From: Strongylocentrotus pallidus
Taxonomy: Eukaryota > Echinodermata > Echinoidea > Camarodonta > Strongylocentrotidae
Assembly (NCBI GenBank): GCA_030265145.1
Contig: JARBES010000129.1
Coordinates: forward strand, 5,983,705-6,014,898
DNA length: 31,194 bases
Direction of reading: 5' to 3'
Position 1 is the stretch's first letter. Every line of letters begins with the position of its first letter. Shown here one piece after another: positions 20,101 through 31,094 of this stretch. The notes below the pieces were generated by a model. That model was not told the DNA's origin. It did not search any database and was given only the letters and a program-made list of their open reading frames with translations. A program made the translations under genes and the position numbers.

Positions 20101-23100
20101 TAACGAGGACTTTTACAGCAAGCGTCATGGGCGCCTAGCAAAGACCGATACCGACGTAATAAAATACACCACCTTCATCAGTATCATCACCATCATTATC
20201 ATCATCGTCACCATAAGAGGTTCTAAGTTTCACAATAATCGCAATGAGCTTCGGTCCAAAAATCGACAGAGAATAATCATCTTACCTAGCGTAAGTGTGC
20301 CTGTAGTTGGGGTCGCTCTCGTTCTTCTTTCCCGCAGCGGGAATCTTCAATCCATTGTAGTTCTCATCGGTGAAACAATCCTGCGCTTCGGTCACGTGAC
20401 TCTGTCCGTCGTTCCCAAACTTGAAATGGACTCTTCTCGCGTCCTCTACCCTTTCCTTCTTCTCATCCCTCATGCCCCGGAGTCGCGCGTTCGTGTCGGC
20501 GTCGTTCATCAGCTTGCTGCGGAAATCGAAGGCCTCGCTGGTCTCCGAGGCCGATGGGATGTGGGCTTCGTACGGGAGACAGCCGATGGTGTCCAGGTAG
20601 CGGTACTTGGACTGAGTTACCTCGTATCCCTTGCGATCCCCATCAAGCGGATGCGTGACGTAGTTTGTGTGAGACACTGCAAATAATAATAACAATTACA
20701 ATAGTATTAAAGTTTTAAATAAAAAATGAAATAAAAAGAAGATAATTATAAAGCGCTCAATTAGTGATGGAGAAAATCCTTGATCCTTGAAAATCTGAAC
20801 TTGATGGTGGAAACATCTGTATGTTGAATTAGCATTAAGACAGAATTACTGACGATTTAGAGTCGAATAATGTACATATTCGCAAAGGAATAATATCTAC
20901 GTCTTCGTAAGATGTGGAAGTAGGCGTTGGTTTAAACTTTAACTTTAAGTAAATGTGGATACATAAGCGTGTACGCATAATGCGTACAGTGTACAGCGTT
21001 TACTTTCTTTTAAGCATGCCTTTAAAATTTAAAAATATCGTTCCAGGATCTTATCACAAACATGACTGTCTATATAAGTCCACTAAGTAAATTGTTGTTT
21101 TGCTATTATATGGATCATTAAAATGCAACAAACGATTAGAAAGGAAGTCTTTTTACTGATCAAACTCTACCGTCTGCCGTTTTTAGAGAGGTTATACTTA
21201 CATGAATCTTGTCTGTCGACGGCGTCTCTTTCCCTGTCACAGGTAAAGATGACATTGTTGACATTATGACGTCGTTTGTTCCTCAGACTCTCCATTTCGC
21301 GAAGATCCATCTATAGAATAGGACGACACCAAGGGAGAAATTAAATATATATTAAAATATATATCATTAAAATCTTATGTGTGTCTAACGCACCATTGAT
21401 TGACGAATCAAAGCCTTTTTGGGGTGCATTTAATAACTGGTATTATTATGGAGGAATGTCGCAATATAAACTGAGCAGGATCGCAAAGACCTTCGAAACC
21501 CAACTCAACCTAAGACAATTTCAATAGGCTTGTGCATCATCTCTTGGAATGTTCAAATACTAATTATGACAATGGCATATGCAACAGGGTATAGAAATTG
21601 CCCAGTCTTGCGATCCTGTTATTGATGACTTAATTCTAAATAACGTCCAAGCAATCTCGCGGTCCCGTAATGAGATGAGAAGACAAAACGCCAAGGACCT
21701 CATGTCAACTCACTTACGGTCGGCAATCACCCACAATATTCTGCGAAATCGACGTTAATCAGTGTATCTTGCTTACCATGTTCAGATGAGTTTGAGATTT
21801 GGTCCCACTGAAATCTGTGTAGTCACTCTGTTTGGTGCTCTTCTCAAATCCCCCATCTGAAGTCTTGTGCATCACCTGCAAAAATCAAAGTGTAAATAGT
21901 TTGAATAATGAGATACCGAGATACAAACTGTAATCCTATACTCAAACTAGAAACATTTTTTGAAAATATTCGTGACGAACGAATTAGTTTCCCATTTTAG
22001 ATCAATTGAACTGATAATTCCCCCAGTCATGCTGATTACATTGGTCAATAATTGCACAAGATTATTAGAAGAGAAATGATGACTTACCTCGGAAGGTTTT
22101 GGTGGTGGCTCCTTGGTTGGCATGACAACGGTAGTTCGTTCCTTGATGTAGTCCTTGTTGTAGATAGAAGCAGCTGGATCCTGATCCGTACCAAACTGTA
22201 ATAATAATAATAATAATAATCTTTTAAAGTCCACTCCAAATTTTATTAAACCAAAACCGAAATTCTTTTTGCCCAATTGATCGTGAGCCCGGCAGCCACT
22301 GAGCAGCGCCAGATCGACGTTGCTCTATCCCTTATTGTTGAACGCCAAACAAGAAACATTAATTTAAAAAAAAGGGAATGATTACATAAGACTATGATGT
22401 GTAAATATTGGGTTAAAAGAATAATGTGGTGCAGATCGGTACATTTAAACATATACGAAATCAATTTGTGCTGGAAAATTGAAACAACAATGGATGGTCC
22501 AATGGACAATTTCTAATCATGGGGACAACCACAACATTCTGGTCGAGAAGTCGAAAAACAATTACGACCTCAGCGCTTTAACAGTCAGTGCTCGTATTGC
22601 TTTTGAAGAATACATTATTATTTCAATCGTAAAACTGTACAAAATAATGTAATTATCAAGGCCTAAGAAAATGTAGATTTCACGGCAAGACTGGCAAGAC
22701 ACCTAAGTTTCAAGGGTTTAGAATGTACCTTGAAATGGACGGACGTCTGGTATTCTTTGCCCCGAGACGCGTTGTCCAGCATAGGACTGCCCTCTGCCGT
22801 ACCGGCGCTCTTGCCCGATCCTCTATTGAGTACACCCGGTGTTATCTGCAGAAGGTTCGGCTCAGCTGCTTCTGTTCCTTGAGCTCTCTGTGCTTCATCT
22901 CCCAACTTCCAAGCTGAAATTAATTTGAGGGAAGAAAACGTGACATTTTAGAACGAATTTAAATGTTTAGATTTCTTCTCAATCTTTACTTTAAAAGATA
23001 ACAGGTTAAACGAAAAACATGTGAGTAAGCTAATGATATGTGCAAGTCTGTTCAAGGAGGGTGTTTCATCAAACCTTACAATTTATTTTTAAAATCGAAA

Positions 23101-26100
23101 TCAATTTTAGTTGATGAAAAACCCCTAAAACTCAACGCGCAAAAGAAGACGTAGTTATGTTATTCTAATAACTTGTTCATTAACAAATTTAAAGGTTGAC
23201 TTTAATGTGGTGACGATTTAAAGTTGTGATGACAACGCGTCGCAGATGATTTACGTGTTTTTCTTACCGGTGAAGTTGTTGACGAAGTCTTCATAGTCGA
23301 TGGTACCGTCTTTGCCATGGTGCGTCCTGGTGATGAGTTTATCAAGGTTTACAGCTGAAATAGGATCGAGAAGACTGTCCGTAACCCGTCTCAGCACTTC
23401 TTTGCTCACACAGCCAATCCTATAGAATTAGATTTACAAAAAGAGCAATCTTGAGACATAATTCGATACTTGTATATAAGTAAAAGTGTGGTAAACAAAG
23501 ATGCGATTGAGTCGTGCTGAATGCGTCGTTTAAAAGGTTTCCTTTGACTTTGCCGAACTGATGGACGAAGAATTTAAGGAAACATGATTTATATGTGACC
23601 AGAATTAAATTATTTTTGAAGCAAAAATGTAACAAATAGAGTGATGGACTCAAAGAAAGATAAGAATAGCAGCTTTGGAGTCTTTACACACTTAGAAAAA
23701 CGAGAAAATAGAGAGGAAATTAATGTAATCTTTCAAATTGTTTTGCGCACAGATTTCGCCATTCGTAACTACAATTACATTTACTCTTTTTCTGCCGGGA
23801 AAAAGTAGAGGTGCATTAATGAATTTATTTTAAAAAGTCGTATGTGAAGATTGGTAATATCTTACCTAGCTGGGTCGTACTGGATGAAGATCTGTTTGAG
23901 GGTAGAGCTGGTGGCTTCTACTTTGGCAATGGCTTCTTCATCTCGTGGGATGGGTGGCAAGAGAGCTGCACCTTCTTCTATCAACTGCGATCTGAAATAA
24001 GATGGAAAATAATAGGAGTGCATGGTCATAAGGAATAAACACGATGGAATAAACAAGTCTGGATCCTATATTCCTCAGCCACACTGCAAAATGAGACTGA
24101 CCTCAAACCGATTCGAAATCAATCAATTCGTCGCCAATCTGTCTGATGTCATTTTTTATTCATTATAATGTTGGTATTGTGTAGGTCTCGCTAGTATGTA
24201 ACTGAGGTATGACATGGATATTGATATCATTGATCATTCAGCCGATTATACTTCATACGTCTTGTCTTGTCTTGCTCCGATGTTAATTTCTAACAATAGC
24301 GAAGTTCCTAACTTCAACTCTGGACTTCAACACTATATAAAAATCACAACGAAAGTTCTTACCCTATTACAATTATGTATATTTGACGAATAAGACCTGG
24401 AGCAAAGATATCAAATTTAGTATGCTTAATGCCTATAACTTATTAAATTAGATTTTTAATTTCTCTTTTAAGAAGATAATGTGTCGGTAACGGGGAGTTT
24501 CGGTTTACCTAAGAATAGGGTCATCTTGCAAGAAGCGGCCTTTAGCTATACGGGTCGGTTCGATGAATGCTGCTGATTTGTCTGGCTTTAGTTTAGCGTT
24601 GTAGTCATGAGAGAATGTTGTCTTCCCCGGCCTGGGACCTACAGAAAGAAAATGAAATTTTGTTAAGAAACGAATTATTTTTAAAGATAATCATCATAAT
24701 CATACTTCTGAATTTATATATCAATTTAGATTAGTATGCATACACCCGACGAAAAAAGAAAGAAAAATGATTGAGCCAAATCATTTGGTATGTGACTGAA
24801 TATGAGGAGACGTATATTTCTTTAGTTGCAGTGTTTTGGATTTTATAAAATTCTTCTGAAAATAGAATAAAAGTCAACGTTTATTACTCTTCTGATATTT
24901 CTGATTCATACAATCGGTTTATAGTTTATTAATATCTTTCATGAATACTTACGCGTGACATTGTAATCTCCTGTACGGAATACAGCCGAGTCCCTCTCAT
25001 CTTCAATCATCTTCCTAGCAACGGCCGAGGGGCTCTCCTCCGGCTGCTTGGGGCCCGGAGCAGTCGGGATGGGTGCAAGACGGGCTCCCGTCATGGATAT
25101 GTTCTTGTGGAACGAGTCGACCGTTTCTGAGTCGTAACTGGGCAATAATGAAGAAGGGCATGATCATATCAATTAGGATGAATAAAAATATTTTACATGG
25201 AACATAAACGTCATGGATAATGTAAAGAAATCATGCTTGTTATGTGCATTTAGGCAAAGCAGGGGGCCACTTTCGTGAAGTTAACAAACCTATCAATTAA
25301 TCTGTAAGGGCATTATGTCACTCAGGCAGTCTATTAATATATCTAAAGGGCATGTTTTTTTTTTAACCTGTTTCCAAGCTTGACACATACTTTTATGTCA
25401 TAATTATAATTAAAATTTATAATTATAATTATGTCTGCTACAATCCCCCTTAATTTGAATTTGTTCTTACTTTGTATTTTGTATACTCATAAAACGTCCA
25501 TCCATTACATTAACAAATAATATTTGACAAATTTTCATGATTGTAGGGTTAGTTCAAAATGTTATAAAACAAGTCACGTATATGATCCGAAGGAAAAGTC
25601 ATCGTTTTATTCTTACTGTTGAGGGTCGTTGCCGAGTTTGAAGTGAGTGGTCCTAAGGTCCTTGACGTTTCGTCTTCTCATCTCGTTACGAGACTGCGAG
25701 ACGGCCGGGTCGTTGTCCAGATTGTGTAATGTCTGAAAAGGATGACAATATCATCGAGATTAAAATCGTCATCATTGTAATCAACATCGATTTATAAGAA
25801 CAGTGGTAAAGAACTCTGTTATTATTTTCATAGAGTATTTGTAATACTTTCCAAAATGATAAAAGGCATATTGATAACACACTGTTATTGTTGATATGAT
25901 GATTGTTCATTGGCGGGGGGGGGGGTGGTACCCCTCCCGCCTTATGATCCTGAATATGCATTTATTGGTTCTGTCAATATTCTCAAATAGTAAATGAAAT
26001 TTAAAAAAGTAAACCGTTGAAACATGAGATATATTCATTATATTTTTCAATCAAGTGATTTGAGAACAGTTTTTATTCGTAGGAGTGTTGTTGATTTAAA

Positions 26101-29100
26101 AGAACACGGTTAGAAATAATTGAAATGGCTTTTATACTTACATTTCCACCGACAAAATCTGAGTCGTAAAGAGACTGTCCGAACTTGCCATCCCTCCAGT
26201 ACCTTGGGTTCATGTCCTGTTACCATGGAAATAAGATAAGATTATGATTAGGACATATTACACATATCACATTAACTGATCAGGAAAAGTACAGAACGTA
26301 CATCAACGTATAATATAATGCATAGTTATACAATTATCAAAATTCGTAAACAGCCTTGAATGTACATAAAACGCCGAGGCTATATCAAAACGTAATACAG
26401 GACCAACGAGCTTACAACTATTATCAAGATATTAGGCCTTATATGAAAGATGATATTAGGTTATTGGGATATCAATCGATTTCAAATTCCATCACCTTCT
26501 GATCTGGCAAATAAATTCACGTCCTGAAGTGTTTGCTGAAGTACTCAATTAACGTTTGCAGTTTATGACCTCTGAACTTTAAGAATCTCTTATCTTTAGT
26601 TTTGAGTATAATCACAAATGAAATATGTATACAGTCCGACTGTTTTGGAGTGGTTCTAGATACTTACCGGTAGGTTGATCTTGTCCTCTGGCTTAACTGC
26701 TGGAAGCTATACAAAAAAAAAGAAGAGGAAATTACAAATTAAAAACAATCGTACATGAACCATTACAACTCTAGGGACTTAAGTGATAAACTCTTTTGAA
26801 AGTGACCTATAAAAGATCGACCCCGACGGCAATATGCGAAAAAGCAAAAAAAAGGGAAAAGGAGAGGTGTTACTATGATAATGATGAAGTTTAAAAAAAA
26901 CGGTTTTCCCAAATAAGAGGTAGTTGCTAGCCTTTCCACTATGTCTTTCCCCAAAATCAGAACACTTACAATCTCGTTCTACCACACATAACTTGATATT
27001 GTATCTTAATTATCAGCATCGTTCTTAAACAGGTTAACGATAATATTTTGGTATTATGGAGCTTACCCTCTCCGCTTTCCTGCCAGAGTAGTCAGCGGCT
27101 GTGAGCGAAGACTTGTAGATTTTTTCATCTACAGGCGCTGCCTCTCCTCGAAACTCAAAATGAGTCTGATTCTGCACAAAATCAATGAAAAGGGGAAACC
27201 ATTGAATAATACAATCTAGAACAGGGGGCGGTGGGGACATTGAAATGTCACAGTAAAACTGAAATACATGTACGTATACATGTACGTAACTATTACTAAG
27301 CAAAAGATGAATGTCATAAAAAGCAAAAGTATCGTGATTCTATTCGTTATTAATATTCCAGAAAGCCTTTTGAAGGAAAACAGATGCATATATTGAATGG
27401 ACGATATACATGGTTTGCCCAATTTATCAGGGACATATTCTTTTCATGTTGAAAATATTATCATTAGTTAATGTGTAAATAATAATACAGAACAATTATA
27501 TTTGATTCAATTATAAAGATAGATTTGTGTTAGTTGCGTCATTTTCTTTGAATTGATGGGATGCAATGATAAAATGTTAATGATGTTATTTGCAAAAATC
27601 CAACATCTTTGACATTTAGAAAAATGATAGAAGAAATAGCAATGGCAATTTGGATGAGCGAGAATGAGAAAAGCTAAAATAAACGCACGTCTTGAAAATA
27701 ATCTTGATAAAGTTTAGAAGGTAATACGATCGAGAAAGCATACACTGTACTGTACATCAAAATGTATTGGATACATTTTCTTTTAATGGTAGAAGAAAAC
27801 GAAATGAATAAAATAATGCGAAAATCAGAAATAAACCCACAAAGTCTTGAAAGTGATGTTGATAAAGTTCAGAAGATGATTAAATAAAAAAAGCATACAT
27901 TGATGTAATGTTAGAAGCAAAGACACACTGGTTAAAATTGAAGAAAGGGACACAAACAAATGCACATCTATGGGAGTAAAAAGATTTCAAATTACCTGTA
28001 ATATTTTCTGCAATCGACGAAGAAAGAGTAAAAAAAAATATTGAAAACAAAACGAAAAGGTTTGTTAAACATGATTTATCGACTATAACATTATTAAGAA
28101 AAATATGTTCATATTAGGATTTAAAGGGGCAAAAAATGTATTCGAAATACAGAATGATCTGAATAATGATTTATCGAGCAATATGATTTTGTTTATCACG
28201 CTGTAATTTTCTTCACCCTGCAGGCGCTTCAAAATGATACTGTTTGTTTTATTTTCAATATATGCTTACCTGTTGACCTGAGTCCCAAGTAAAACCAACA
28301 CTGCGATCTGGTTGAGTTCCCTGAAATGAAAATAAAATAAAATGATTATAAATATGGTTAGGCCTTCATAAAACTCTTTCAATGATACCCCTCAAATGTG
28401 TGGGTCCTGGAAAAGATTGGAACAGACTTGACCATCAGAAGGGGAATCATGGAAAGAAACTTAACTATTTTGGGCACATTGTTAGGAGATCTGAAGGTAT
28501 TGAGAAGCAAATACTGATGATATCAAGAAAGTGTCTGGACAAGGAATGAAAGGTGCAACACAAATGGCAGGTGAAAGAGTTGCATGGCGTGCTCTCGTGA
28601 AGGCCACAGCAGCGCTTTACAGCGCCACCTGAAGTTGATGATGAATGATGATACCCCTCTATAATATATTTTAGCGGATTAGGAAAGAGAACTCAAATTA
28701 TTAAGTTGATATACATTGTACATTAGCAACGCGGGCGAATTTGTTCCTATTAATAACATTTATTTAAAAAAGACAACCTCTTAAAATATCTTTTTAACGG
28801 ATACCTTCTTGAGTGTTTGTTTGTATTGTTTTGTTTCGTTTGTTGTTGCTGTCACTAGTTTCATTCAAAACGGTAGAGAAATAATAATAGCCATGCACGC
28901 AGGAAAGGGGTGAAATAGAGGTATCATGTGTTTGTAAATAAAATGCCTTTGGAACACTTAGATCAGGGGCAGTTAAAATTATATCTTTATACAGTATGAT
29001 TGCCCATCTCCCTTTACATCCATGCGCCTATTTTTATTTTTATTTTTTTATTTTAATGTTTTTTGGGGTTGGGTGGGGGGGGGGGGGGCTTCTTGTTTTC

Positions 29101-31057
29101 TCGCTTCTATAATCAAAAATGTTAATCTATGCGCCAACCCCACGAATGGCCATCTTATTATCTGTGGGAGCATGCCATATTGATTTTACGACCGGACATT
29201 TTGATCTATGATGGAATTTAATCGCCGCTGTCAAACCCTGCGAACAGGAAAGCAAGCCAGGTGATGGCAACGCGGGAAAGATGTTGCTTTGAACGATCAA
29301 TAAATGGTTGTCTGATAAATAATAGGCCAACGTCAGTTATCGATTTTTATTTTCTTTGAAGCAGTGTAAACCTTGTCAATAAAGGAGGTGTCGGGAACTT
29401 GGTGTCTGACTTTTTTCTCCAACCGAAAATGGGACAGATTTAGAAATTCTCATTGACCACTTTCTCTTCTTTCTGCTTTAGGTCTACCAATAATTATTTC
29501 GTTACAATGATGCTGCCGTCCATTTCGTCTTTGCCCAGGTACCAGGCATAATGTATATAATTAAGTGTTTAAAAACGTTTTGGCAAACAGATCTCCTTTT
29601 CTTTCTTTTTTCTTCTTCATCTCTTTTACTATATCACAGACGTGTAAGCAAATCGCTGATGAATATTTCCAGACGTAAAATCTTCTACATGACTATACTA
29701 AAACACGTTCTATATTTCCTTTCAAAATTCAGAATAACGTTTAGTACGAGTATTAAAAGTCTGCACATTATATGACTCAAATTAGATATGCAGGAACGAT
29801 CATACACAAAATTAAACGAAACTAAACAAACACCCGATATGTACTGTACATGTAAATGTCATGATGTCACGTTTGAGAACATTTTAGGACTAAACATTTT
29901 TTAGTGATTTCGCTGCTTGAACAACCACGTGATACGACTGCAGGGATTTATGTTTAGACGAAATGTGTTCGTGAGGAACCTCGTGCAGGTGGAGAAGTTC
30001 ATTCGTTGCCATAGAAATGGAGACCCACGCAGTGTCGTTTGCTAGATTTCTCACTGACACATCTTAATGTGCAATTGAAAACATTTAATCTAGCTTGCGA
30101 TATTCAGTCAACACTTTGCGGGCCCTTATGGTACATTATTTATGTTGATGCAAAGGAAACAAAAATGCCAAAAAGTGAAAAGTTTGGATGCAAACTTGCA
30201 TGAAACAGCCAATATATTCGATAGATATATTTCATATAATATAAAAATGTAGTAAAAGATATAAAACAAAGAAAAAAGGGGCCAAATATTTCCGAGGTAT
30301 TATATTTATTGATGTTTTAGAATCATTTTTGTAATATAATGTCCCTACACTGTATAAAATACTTCATTTAAATTTTATCTCGATATATTGGTGGTGTCGC
30401 CAATAATAAACGTTTGAATGTTAATTTTACAAATGTTCAAGATCTAGATAAATTAAAAACAGGATTGTACAACAAAAATGACAATTGAGCCTACATCCGG
30501 TATCAAATGGTTTCGGTTAGAAAACTCTAAAACAACATTTTTACTATTTGGTCTATAAATATGGAGGGTGATTATGTTGCTTCAATGGACGCTCAGTGGA
30601 CACAACGTTGATAACATTATGTTTACGGGTCTCCCTGATGATAAGAAGTAGACTTTGATCGTTAAGAGTTCACAATTACAGTTCACAATTACAACATTTA
30701 TGTTACAACTCATAAAGGTGCGAGACATTCTAGCAAAACTCAACACGTAGTGAAGAAAATGCATTCATCATCCGTTCAAAGAATTTATTTAAAAAAAATA
30801 GGAAACATGATAATACAAGTATATAAAAAGTATTTTCTCAGAAAAAGTATGTATTCTTTTATTAGCAATCGTTAACAAAAAATACTCCGCCTGAGTGTAT
30901 AAGTCCCACAGTTTTGGGTCTATACTTTTAAAATCAGATTTTCAAAAGACGAAATGTTAAGACTATATTAATGTAAACGTTTCCTATCTTTGTTTTCACG
31001 AGGATGCGAATCAATATATCTAGCAGGATTAAATGTAATTTAAAATCGGAAAATAGA

Positions 31058-31094
<37 letters not shown>

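Larger units (their letters stand above)
14904..29047. repeat. Right copy of the 14-kb duplicated block
   Basis: Collinear with 620-14803. The match starts at the first base after the gap (gtggtctggattgcgctcc, compare 620) and fades near 29047 in a T-rich, G-run stretch. Beyond it the sequence is unique to the right-hand side. Confidence 0.9.

Noticed and set aside
20081-20686. 201-residue plus-strand open frame, and its relative at 5807-6550
   Set aside because: It is antisense to the 391-nt exon 16, starts in repeat sequence, and the differences between copies follow the minus-strand codons (mostly silent there).
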